DNA of 5,102 nucleotides from Oxalobacter formigenes (lineage in GTDB: Bacteria > Pseudomonadota > Gammaproteobacteria > Burkholderiales > Burkholderiaceae_D): positions 1-5,102 of the forward strand of contig JAHYZB010000074.1 in the NCBI GenBank assembly GCA_019424645.1. Direction: 5' to 3'. Of the stretch, positions 1 to 5,102 are shown in pieces. The stretch's first letter is position 1. Each line of letters opens with the position of its first letter. The position numbers were made by a program, and so were the translations under genes. The notes under the pieces were generated by a model that was given only the letters and a program-made list of their open reading frames with translations, was not told the origin of the DNA and searched no databases.

Positions 1-56
1 GGCTTCATCACTTCTTTCGATGACTTCCTTGAGTATTTCTGCTTTGAGCCGCTCTC
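1..56. other. Unassigned sequence left of the transposase remnant
   Basis: These bases precede the point where recognisable IS3-type transposase coding begins on the plus strand. The frame that carries the transposase has a stop at 45-47, so the transposase homology cannot be followed further left without another break. The minus strand is open across the whole stretch and would read a charged, helix-like peptide beginning RERLKAEILKEV, and one plus frame is also open. I cannot assign either to a family. The stretch could be another piece of a rearranged IS or unrelated flanking DNA. Confidence 0.3.
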
Positions 57-421
57 GTCATCGACGCCCGCCTGATGGCTTTATGGCGTCGCAAGCCGAA
101 GAACAAAATTTTGGTTCATTCAGATCAGGGGATTCAATACACAAGTAGAGACTAACGTAATTTCTGAGCGATAGTCATCTGGAAGCCAGCATAAACCAAG
201 AAGGAAACTGCCATGACAATGTTGTTGCTTAAAGCTTTTTCTCGAACCTGAAGGCAAAACGAATCAAATGGAAAATCTATAAAAGACGCGACGAAGCCAA
301 GGCCGACATCTTTAACTACGTCGAATTCTTCTACAATCCGGAACAGCGTCATGGAACAAATGAAGGACTGTCGCCCATGGTAAACGAAAAACTGTACTTT
401 ATGGCACTATCTATTGTCTAG
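57..421 (+). pseudogene. IS3-family DDE transposase (OrfB), C-terminal remnant, frameshifted and with nonsense codons
   Basis: This is the C-terminal third of an IS3-family integrase-core (rve) transposase, the enzyme that would cut and join IS ends. Translation from 57 gives VIDARLMALWRRKPKNK and then VHSDQGIQYTSRD, which carries the second catalytic Asp of the DDE triad. A TAA at 153-155 stands where the family usually has Trp. A one-base deletion near 164 then shifts the frame. The new frame reads SDSHLEASINQEGNCHDN, followed by VVA, a TAA at 230-232 exactly where the catalytic Glu codon is expected, and SFF. It continues through KRIKWKIYKRRDEAKADIF, a YNPEQRHGTNEGLSP motif and the natural TAG end at 419-421. 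The N-terminal half, OrfA and the left IS end are absent. Three independent lesions mean the gene is dead and not merely mis-sequenced. Its base composition is less AT-rich than the adjacent methyltransferase. The family call is firm; the IS subgroup is not determined. Confidence 0.9.
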
Positions 422-439
422 GAAACGAGATCCTTACCA
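422..439 (+). mobile_element. Possible right end of the IS remnant
   Basis: IS3-family elements normally end a short distance after the orfB stop, in a terminal inverted repeat finishing with CA. Here the 18 nt after the TAG finish in GATCCTTACCA at 429-439, a plausible IS terminus. The left end is not in the window, so neither the matching repeat nor a target duplication can be checked. After it, 440-460 is AT-rich spacer with nothing recognisable before the methyltransferase stop codon. Confidence 0.25.
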
Positions 440-460
440 ATATTACTAAAACACAGATGT

Positions 461-1126
461 TTACATAGTTACATTATTTAATTTATTTTTATAATGAATT
501 CTTTTTTTGCCAAATGTTATGATTGATAATAAAGTGTATTTTAATATAGTTAATTTACTAACTTTAGCTTTTTTATAACCATAGTATTTTTTATAAAATG
601 AATCATTAACGCCAAAAGTAAGAACAACTGATTTCCATGATTCAGGAGACTCTAGTATAGTTATCTCTTTGAAGTACTTTGAAAATAATCTTTCATACCA
701 ATAAACAGGTTTTATTGTACAATGTGCATTTTTACCATTCGGCAATATGGTATCGGCAAGAGCATGATCTAAGGCAAAATAACAATTTTTAGATATGTTA
801 GATATTTGATTAATAACAGACTCTATTTCTTCTTCTGGTATATGTTCTAGTACATCTGTATTTAATAATAAATCAACTTTTTTGGAGAGAGGCAATTCAT
901 TCTTACCTTCGATAGCAGGATCATACCCATATACATCAATGTGAGGAAAAGCTTCGCTGATCTGGTTTACCAAAGCCCCTTTGCCACATCCATAATCTAA
1001 AATTGTTTTGGGATTTAAAATATCTATGATAAGACAAATATCTTTAAAATATTTGCTTCCTGAAGCCCCGTATTTCTGAGTAATCTCATGCAATAATTTG
1101 TACTGATAAATATCTATTTTACTCAT
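461..1126 (-). CDS. Class I SAM-dependent methyltransferase of a polysaccharide locus
   Basis: This 221-aa protein has the Rossmann-type SAM-binding core. Motif I is LDYGCGKG at residues 43-50. The acidic residue ending the second strand, which should hold the SAM ribose, is Asp69 in VYGYDP. A NTDVLEHIP segment at 89-97 is the usual fourth motif of Methyltransf_11/23-like enzymes. A later PNGKNAH...KPVYWYERLF stretch (about 129-148) resembles the substrate-side loop seen in methyltransferases of glycan clusters. The last 30 or so residues are strongly basic and partly hydrophobic. The start is supported by AAGGAG 8 nt upstream. It is the last gene of the operon, after the sugar aminotransferase, so an O- or N-methylation of a nucleotide sugar or of the glycan end is a reasonable inference, but the acceptor is unknown. 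The gene is markedly AT-rich compared with rfbA and rfbC, which suggests a different origin. It appears intact, with its stop about 40 nt from the transposase remnant. Confidence 0.85.
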   Translation of the reverse strand: MSKIDIYQYKLLHEITQKYGASGSKYFKDICLIIDILNPKTILDYGCGKGALVNQISEAFPHIDVYGYDPAIEGKNELPLSKKVDLLLNTDVLEHIPEEEIESVINQISNISKNCYFALDHALADTILPNGKNAHCTIKPVYWYERLFSKYFKEITILESPESWKSVVLTFGVNDSFYKKYYGYKKAKVSKLTILKYTLLSIITFGKKRIHYKNKLNNVTM

Positions 1127-1224
1127 TTGACAATCTCCTTCCTTTTTGATTCAATTGCCCTATCAACATCAGAAATAATTTCGAAAAGAAGAACTTTAAT
1201 AAAATATTTTATTATTTGAAACAT
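1123..1224 (-). CDS. Candidate small ORF (33 aa), possibly coupled to the methyltransferase
   Basis: Reading the minus strand between the aminotransferase and methyltransferase genes gives an ATG at 1224-1222, 33 sense codons and a TGA at 1125-1123 that overlaps the methyltransferase ATG as ATGA. The peptide begins MFQIIKYFIKVLLFEII, a hydrophobic and lysine-containing stretch that could form an amphipathic or membrane-touching helix. It ends in a charged tail, DRAIESKRKEIVK. The ATG lies 8 nt after the aminotransferase stop but has no good Shine-Dalgarno sequence, so translation would rely on re-initiation. Its last codons contain the methyltransferase ribosome binding site. I recognise no family. 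It could be a real small protein, a coupling leader, the tail of a deleted gene, or chance in AT-rich DNA. Confidence 0.35.
   Translation of the reverse strand: MFQIIKYFIKVLLFEIISDVDRAIESKRKEIVK
1135..1140 (-). promoter_or_regulatory. Ribosome binding site of the methyltransferase
   Basis: The minus strand reads AAGGAG (in GGAAGGAG, 1135-1142), 8 nt before the ATG at 1126. This fixes the methyltransferase start. The site lies inside the last codons of the candidate 33-aa ORF, which is the arrangement expected if the two are translationally coupled. Confidence 0.75.
1197..1214. repeat. 18-bp perfect palindrome, all A/T
   Basis: TAATAAAATATTTTATTA is identical to its reverse complement. It lies in the 106-nt space between the aminotransferase and the methyltransferase. 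With only A-T pairs it would make a weak RNA hairpin with no U-tract after a GC stem, so it is not a convincing terminator. In the candidate small ORF it encodes part of IIKYFIK. In such AT-rich DNA it may be coincidence. Confidence 0.4.
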
Positions 1225-1232
1225 CTTAAGAA

Positions 1233-2375
1233 TTATCTACCAAAATAAGAAGAGATCGCTTCAAATATTTTTTCCATTTCATAATCATTAAGCTCGTAAA
1301 ATAGCGGCATTCTCAACAAAGTATCAGAAACCCTATTAGTTATAAACAGATCACCAAAAGCTCTACCATATTTTTTTCCAGCAGGAGAAGAATGTAACGG
1401 TATATAATGAAAGACTGTATTTATATCTTTTGATTTTAAATAGTCAATAAATTCAGTTCTCTCCATCAAATCATTGAATAAAATATAATACATATGAGCA
1501 TTATATTTACACGTATCAGGTATTATTGGGCGCCTTAAAATTTTTCGAGCTTCATATTTTTCAAAAAAGTGATGATATTTATTCCATATTTCAAGTCTTT
1601 TCTCAGTTATATTCGATGCATTCTCCAATTGAGCATAAAGGAATGCTGCGATCATATCGGATGCAAGATAAGAAGAACCTTTATCAACCCACATATACTT
1701 ATCGACCTGCCCCCTAAAAAATCTGGCTCGATTAGTTCCTTTTTCTCTTATAATTTCAGCACGTTCTATAAATTTTTGATCATTGATAATTAATGCCCCA
1801 CCTTCGCCTGAAATGATATTTTTGGTTTCATGAAAACTATAAGTTCCCAGACTACCTATTGTTCCCAAAGGGAGCCCCTTGTATTCAGAAGCAAATCCTT
1901 GTGCAGCATCTTCTATGAGGTACAAGTTATGTTTTTTACATATTTTTTGTAGGGCATCCATTTCACAACCAACACCAGCATAATGCACAGCAACAATTGC
2001 TCTAGTTCTCGGTGTAATTGCCTTTTCAACAATTTTTTCATCAATATTAAGTGTATCTGGTCTAATATCAACAAACACTGGAACAGCTCCACGCAAAACA
2101 AACGCATTCGCCGTAGAAACAAATGTATAAGATGGCATGATAATCTCGTCACCAGCCTCTATATCCAGCAACATTGCCATCATTTCCAACGCTGATGTAC
2201 ATGAAGTTGTCAGTAATATCTTACTGTGAATTTTTTTCAAAAACCATTCGTTACACAATTTTGTATAATATCCATCTCCAGATATTTTCCCTCTTTTTAT
2301 ACTGTCTGCAATGTAACGAAGCTCATTACCAGACTCGAAAGGTTTATTAAATTCAATTTTCACCGGAGACGACAT
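1233..2375 (-). CDS. rffA: dTDP-4-amino-4,6-dideoxygalactose transaminase (WecE/RffA type)
   Basis: Also called wecE. This PLP-dependent DegT/DnrJ/EryC1/StrS-family aminotransferase is predicted to convert dTDP-4-keto-6-deoxy-D-glucose plus glutamate to dTDP-4-amino-4,6-dideoxy-D-galactose in the cytoplasm. At 380 aa it has the family's usual length. Features match enterobacterial WecE from memory: KISGDGYYTK near 30-39, SCTSALEM at 58-65, PSYTFVSTANAFVLRGA at 81-97, VHYAGVGCEMD at 130-140, EDAAQG at 155-160 (Asp156 pairs with the PLP ring nitrogen) and SFHETKN at 180-186, where Lys185 is the Schiff-base lysine. EKGTNRARFFRGQVDKY (211-227) and VFHYIPLHSSPAG (321-333) are further WecE hallmarks. 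The start has AGAGGA 5 nt upstream and adds a few residues to the usual N-terminus. It follows rfbB, which supplies its substrate, by 30 nt. The partner N-acetyltransferase (WecD) is not in the window. DegT-family members differ in amination position and stereochemistry, but the WecE likeness here is close. Confidence 0.93.
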   Translation of the reverse strand: MSSPVKIEFNKPFESGNELRYIADSIKRGKISGDGYYTKLCNEWFLKKIHSKILLTTSCTSALEMMAMLLDIEAGDEIIMPSYTFVSTANAFVLRGAVPVFVDIRPDTLNIDEKIVEKAITPRTRAIVAVHYAGVGCEMDALQKICKKHNLYLIEDAAQGFASEYKGLPLGTIGSLGTYSFHETKNIISGEGGALIINDQKFIERAEIIREKGTNRARFFRGQVDKYMWVDKGSSYLASDMIAAFLYAQLENASNITEKRLEIWNKYHHFFEKYEARKILRRPIIPDTCKYNAHMYYILFNDLMERTEFIDYLKSKDINTVFHYIPLHSSPAGKKYGRAFGDLFITNRVSDTLLRMPLFYELNDYEMEKIFEAISSYFGR

Positions 2376-2380
2376 TATAA

Positions 2381-2386
2381 TCCTCT
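2381..2386 (-). promoter_or_regulatory. Ribosome binding site of the aminotransferase
   Basis: The minus strand reads AGAGGA 5 nt before the ATG at 2375. It sits in the 30-nt AT-rich gap after the rfbB stop. It supports the start giving MSSPVKIEF over a later one. Confidence 0.65.
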
Positions 2387-2405
2387 ATAAATCTTTATAA
2401 AATAT

Positions 2406-3434
2406 TTAAAAATAATTTTTCATTTTATTATCAAATTTCAAATACCAATCAACTGTCTTCAATATTCCTGTATCAAAATTCTCATCCGCTTTCCATCCAA
2501 GTTCACTTTTCAGCTTTTTCGCGTCAATAGCATACCTCAGATCATGTCCGGGTCGATCTTGAACGAAGTTGATCAGCTCTGCATAGTTACCCTGCTTTCT
2601 AGGTTTTATTTCATCCAGAATCCAGCAAACTGTATTGACGATCTGGAGATTATTTCTTTCATTATGTCCACCAACATTATATGTTTCACCTGATCTGCCT
2701 TGATGGAAGATCAGGTCAATCGCCCGACAATGATCCATGACATATAGCCAGTCACGAACATTCTGCCCCAGTCCGTACACAGGTATGGGCTCTTCTGCAA
2801 GACATTTCCTTATGATAGTCGGAATCAACTTTTCACCATGCTGTTTCGGCCCGTAATTATTGGAACAATTGGATGTCGTCACATTCATACCATATGTATA
2901 ATGGTAGGCTCGAACAATAAAATCAGACCCCGCTTTACTGGCTGAATATGGACTGTTAGGGGCATAAGGCGTTTCTTCGGAAAAATACCCGGTTTCTCCA
3001 AGAGTGCCATAGACTTCATCTGTTGAGATATGATGAAAGCGACAGGATTCATACCCACTTTTGAATTGATTTGGCGCCTCCATCCAGTGCCTTCTAGCGT
3101 TTTCAATAAGATTGAAGGTCCCCATAAAATTGGTTTCCATAAAAGATTTAGGCCCTTTTATGGAATTATCGACATGACTTTCCGCAGCAAAATGTATTAC
3201 ACCTCTAATATCTTGTTTTTCAAATAGTTCTTTGACCAATTTTTCATCACAAACGTCACCTTGGACGAACTGATAATTCACCATCGATTCACATTCTTTG
3301 AGATTATCAAGACTACCTGCATAAGTCAGTTTATCCAGATTAATAATATAATAATCAGGATATTTCTCTGAAAAATAGGGAATAAAATTGGAACCGATAA
3401 AACCTGCACCGCCTGTTACCAGAATCGATCTCAT
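2406..3434 (-). CDS. rfbB: dTDP-glucose 4,6-dehydratase
   Basis: RfbB/RmlB is an NAD-dependent extended short-chain dehydrogenase that turns dTDP-D-glucose into dTDP-4-keto-6-deoxy-D-glucose, the intermediate needed by both rhamnose synthesis and the WecE-type aminotransferase here. The 342-aa length is typical. TGGAGFIGSNF at 7-17 holds the glycine-rich NAD motif (G8, G11, G14). HFAAESHVDNS spans 81-91. STDEVYG at 137-143 gives the catalytic Thr138, Asp139 and Glu140, and YSASK at 163-167 gives the Tyr163/Lys167 pair. NCSNNYGPKQ (189-198) and DRPGHDLRYAID (293-304) are substrate-binding signatures. The start overlaps the rfbD stop as ATGA, with AAGGAAG 4 nt before it inside the end of rfbD, indicating translational coupling. 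No key residue is missing. Confidence 0.97.
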   Translation of the reverse strand: MRSILVTGGAGFIGSNFIPYFSEKYPDYYIINLDKLTYAGSLDNLKECESMVNYQFVQGDVCDEKLVKELFEKQDIRGVIHFAAESHVDNSIKGPKSFMETNFMGTFNLIENARRHWMEAPNQFKSGYESCRFHHISTDEVYGTLGETGYFSEETPYAPNSPYSASKAGSDFIVRAYHYTYGMNVTTSNCSNNYGPKQHGEKLIPTIIRKCLAEEPIPVYGLGQNVRDWLYVMDHCRAIDLIFHQGRSGETYNVGGHNERNNLQIVNTVCWILDEIKPRKQGNYAELINFVQDRPGHDLRYAIDAKKLKSELGWKADENFDTGILKTVDWYLKFDNKMKNYF

Positions 3435-4267
3435 TCAACTTCCTTCATTTCTTTCAATACTTCAATCAACGCATCGCGCCAATGCGGAATAGCCAGTTTG
3501 AAATCGTTTTTGATTTTTTCTTTATTCAATACGCTATAAAAAGGACGAGTTGCTTTGGCCGGATAATTTTTGCTTTCAATAGGGCTAATTTTGCAGGAAA
3601 GATCTGCTATTTCCATAATAGCATGAGCAAAATCGTACCATGAACAAACACCTTCATTGGTAAAGTGGTAAACGCTCTTTTTGTTTTTTTGTATCTGAGG
3701 CAAAATCTGGACAATGGCTTTTGCAAGATCCCCTGCAAACGTCGGAGTGCCCACCTGATCCGATACAACATTCAAGCTTTTACGTTCTTTACCCAGACTC
3801 AATATGGTCTTTAAAAAATTATTGCCATGAGCTGAATATAACCATGCTGTCCTTAAAATTATGCCTGTTTCTGCAGAATTAATGACAGCCAGTTCACCTG
3901 CCAGTTTGGATTTGCCATAAGACGAAACAGGATTAGGTTGATCACTCTCTAAATATGGTCTTGAATGAGCGCCATCAAAAACATAATCCGTAGAAATATG
4001 CATGATGGACTTGCCATATTTCGCCAGCCATTTGGCTCCCAGATGATTGACGGCATCCGCTTGTAAAGGCTCATCTTCAGCTTTGTCAACAGCTGTATAG
4101 GCCGCACAATTGATAATATAATCGAACTGGTTGTTTTTGAAAAAATCTTTTACCGCTGTTTCAGAAGAAATATCGAGTTCATCCCTGTCTATATATACAG
4201 CAGAATTTCTCAGCAATTTACGAAGTTCTGTTCCAAGCTGCCCATTGGCTCCAGTTACAAGGTACAT
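3431..4267 (-). CDS. rfbD: dTDP-4-dehydrorhamnose reductase
   Basis: RfbD/RmlD catalyses the last step to dTDP-L-rhamnose, the NAD(P)H-dependent reduction of dTDP-4-keto-L-rhamnose. At 278 aa it is slightly short for the family (about 280-300) but complete. VTGANGQLG at 4-12 is the nucleotide-binding glycine motif right at the N-terminus. NCAAYTAVDKAEDEP lies at 53-67, STDYVFDG at 92-99, and SSYGKSKLAGE at 115-125 contains the catalytic Tyr117 and Lys121. RTAWLYS (139-145), VVSDQVGTPT (167-176) and YPAKATRPFYSVL (235-247) are RmlD signatures. It begins 3 nt after the rfbC stop, with AAAGGA-type Shine-Dalgarno bases (4276-4287) inside the end of rfbC, and its TGA overlaps the rfbB ATG. Confidence 0.96.
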   Translation of the reverse strand: MYLVTGANGQLGTELRKLLRNSAVYIDRDELDISSETAVKDFFKNNQFDYIINCAAYTAVDKAEDEPLQADAVNHLGAKWLAKYGKSIMHISTDYVFDGAHSRPYLESDQPNPVSSYGKSKLAGELAVINSAETGIILRTAWLYSAHGNNFLKTILSLGKERKSLNVVSDQVGTPTFAGDLAKAIVQILPQIQKNKKSVYHFTNEGVCSWYDFAHAIMEIADLSCKISPIESKNYPAKATRPFYSVLNKEKIKNDFKLAIPHWRDALIEVLKEMKEVE

Positions 4268-4270
4268 GCC

Positions 4271-4849
4271 TTATATCCTTTCCTTTTCAGTAAAGAAAAA
4301 TGCAGGAGACTGACAATATGTCTGAAAATCTGGGGCATTTTTATCCTTATTCGAAAGCAATGCCTTGTCCATATCTATACGCCAGTCGATAGTCAAATCT
4401 GGATCATCAAACCGGACAGCACCTTCACTGGCAGGCGCATAAAAGTTATCGCACTTATAAGAAAAAATGGCCGATTCACTTAACACACTGAAGCCATGAC
4501 CAAATCCACCTGGAATCAATAACTGCCTGTTGTTCTCATCAGAAAGCTCAACGGCAACATGTTGGCCCAGGGTAGGAGATCCCATCCTTAAATCTACAGC
4601 AATGTCCAATACTTTACCTTGCAGAACTCGCACAAGTTTTGTCTGTGCAAATTCTCCTCGCTGAAAATGCAAGCCGCGTATAGTACCAAATGCCGATTTC
4701 GACTGATTATCCTGCACAAAGGAATAAAACAATCCATGCTTTTCAAAAAACGCCTGATTGTAACTTTCGAAAAAATAGCCACGCGAATCGGCAAATACCT
4801 TCGGTTCAACGATTAAAACCCCATCAAGCGACGTTTCAATAAGGTTCAT
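4271..4849 (-). CDS. rfbC: dTDP-4-dehydrorhamnose 3,5-epimerase
   Basis: RfbC/RmlC epimerises dTDP-4-keto-6-deoxyglucose at C3 and C5 to dTDP-4-keto-L-rhamnose. It is a cupin-fold dimer in the family. The 192-aa protein is a little longer than the usual 180-185 because of a C-terminal tail (SPAFFFTEKERI). Visible features are DSRGYFFESYN at 21-31, FVQDNQSKSAFGTIRGLHFQ at 44-63 with catalytic His61, AQTKLVRVLQGKV at 68-80 with Lys71, IPGGFGHGFSVLS at 112-124, YKCDNFY at 131-137 with the conserved tyrosine, and FDDPDLTIDW at 147-156. Asp169 in SNKDK is the likely partner of His61. The ATG overlaps the end of rfbA by 14 nt, and AAGGAA lies 4 nt upstream. The reading frame is intact. Confidence 0.96.
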   Translation of the reverse strand: MNLIETSLDGVLIVEPKVFADSRGYFFESYNQAFFEKHGLFYSFVQDNQSKSAFGTIRGLHFQRGEFAQTKLVRVLQGKVLDIAVDLRMGSPTLGQHVAVELSDENNRQLLIPGGFGHGFSVLSESAIFSYKCDNFYAPASEGAVRFDDPDLTIDWRIDMDKALLSNKDKNAPDFQTYCQSPAFFFTEKERI

Positions 4850-5102
4850 GATGTTCCTTGTATACTTTCATCAGATATTCTTTATATGTAGAGCCATCTT
4901 TTATATCGTCAATCAAGCCTTGCATCCCAGCATCGTCAATCAACCTCTTACGATAAGCAATTTCTTCAATGCAGGCAATCTTGAGGCCCTGACGTTCTTC
5001 GATCAGCCCGATAAATATAGATGCCTCCATCAAGGATACAGGTGTTCCCGCATCCAGCCAAACATTTCCACGTCGCATGGGAACCACGCTCATACGCCCC
5101 TC
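4836..5102 (-). CDS. rfbA: Glucose-1-phosphate thymidylyltransferase, C-terminal part (cut by window edge)
   Basis: The last 88 residues of RfbA/RmlA, which joins glucose-1-phosphate and dTTP to give dTDP-glucose, the first step of the pathway. The gene continues past the right edge; a full-length enzyme is about 290 aa. The visible frame is open to the edge (EGRMSVVPMRRG at the start), so the internal Met at 5093 is not the start. NVWLDAGTPVSLMEAS is the conserved WLD.GT...L.EA block, with the Asp expected to help bind metal and nucleotide. It is followed by FIGLIEERQGLKIACIEEIAY and the usual helical tail. The stop overlaps the rfbC start by 14 nt. This end of the operon is richer in GC than the aminotransferase and methyltransferase end. 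Confidence 0.95.
   Translation of the reverse strand, partial: EGRMSVVPMRRGNVWLDAGTPVSLMEASIFIGLIEERQGLKIACIEEIAYRKRLIDDAGMQGLIDDIKDGSTYKEYLMKVYKEHHEPY

Noticed and set aside
152..352. 66-aa minus-strand ORF
   Set aside because: It lies antisense to the transposase remnant, whose plus-strand translation is clearly IS3-like, so this is a shadow frame.
450..464. Short hairpin AAACA-TCTG-TGTTT (minus strand) over the methyltransferase stop as an operon terminator
   Set aside because: The stem is only 5 bp with a single G-C pair, and just four T's follow; far weaker than a true intrinsic terminator.
1526..2195. Several plus- and minus-frame ORFs of 63-79 aa inside the aminotransferase gene
   Set aside because: They overlap a full-length, well-conserved WecE-type gene and have no recognisable motifs.
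2376..2405. Promoter-like TATAAT-type sequence before the aminotransferase gene
   Set aside because: It lies between the ribosome binding site and the start codon, there is no fitting -35 box, and the genes are tightly packed; it is AT-rich spacer.
2885..3227. ORFs of 65-73 aa inside rfbB
   Set aside because: They are alternative-frame readings of an intact dehydratase gene with all its motifs.
4131..4816. ORFs of 60-71 aa overlapping rfbD and rfbC
   Set aside because: These are shadows of conserved genes; their content is explained by the coding constraint on the other frame.
5093..5102. Met at 5093 as a start for the rightmost gene
   Set aside because: The frame stays open to the window edge and the residues upstream fit the middle of RfbA; the gene is simply cut by the window.

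Overview
The window is the downstream end of a surface-polysaccharide (O-antigen or capsule type) nucleotide-sugar operon of a Gram-negative bacterium. All intact genes lie on the minus strand. The operon is bounded at its 3' end by a decayed insertion sequence on the plus strand. A proteobacterium is likely: the aminotransferase closely follows enterobacterial WecE/RffA as I recall that family, and the four dTDP-rhamnose enzymes look like typical proteobacterial Rml proteins. Species cannot be read from the sequence. The DNA is AT-rich overall and becomes more so along the direction of transcription.

Layout in transcription order (right to left): the C-terminal end of rfbA/rmlA (cut by the window edge), rfbC/rmlC, rfbD/rmlD, rfbB/rmlB, a wecE/rffA-type sugar aminotransferase, a possible 33-codon small ORF, and a SAM-dependent methyltransferase. 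The genes overlap or nearly touch (rfbA/rfbC by 14 nt, rfbC-rfbD gap 3 nt, rfbD/rfbB by 4 nt as ATGA, rfbB-wecE gap 30 nt, small ORF/methyltransferase by 4 nt as ATGA). This points to one transcript whose promoter lies to the right of the window. After the methyltransferase come about 40 nt of spacer and then the C-terminal part of an IS3-family DDE transposase, broken by one frameshift and two nonsense codons, one of them exactly at the catalytic glutamate.

Pathway logic: RfbA makes dTDP-glucose and RfbB converts it to dTDP-4-keto-6-deoxyglucose. This intermediate is the branch point. RfbC and RfbD take it to dTDP-L-rhamnose, while the WecE-type enzyme aminates it to dTDP-4-amino-4,6-dideoxygalactose (dTDP-Fuc4N). 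The methyltransferase may methylate a sugar or glycan end, but its substrate is not visible. The N-acetyltransferase that normally follows WecE chemistry, the glycosyltransferases and the flippase/polymerase are not in the window.

The least ordinary item is the short ORF in the 106-nt space between the aminotransferase and the methyltransferase. It starts 8 nt after the aminotransferase stop and ends in an ATGA overlap with the methyltransferase start. It is either a tiny coupled gene or the remnant of a deleted one. I see no CRISPR array, tRNA, rRNA, riboswitch or convincing terminator.
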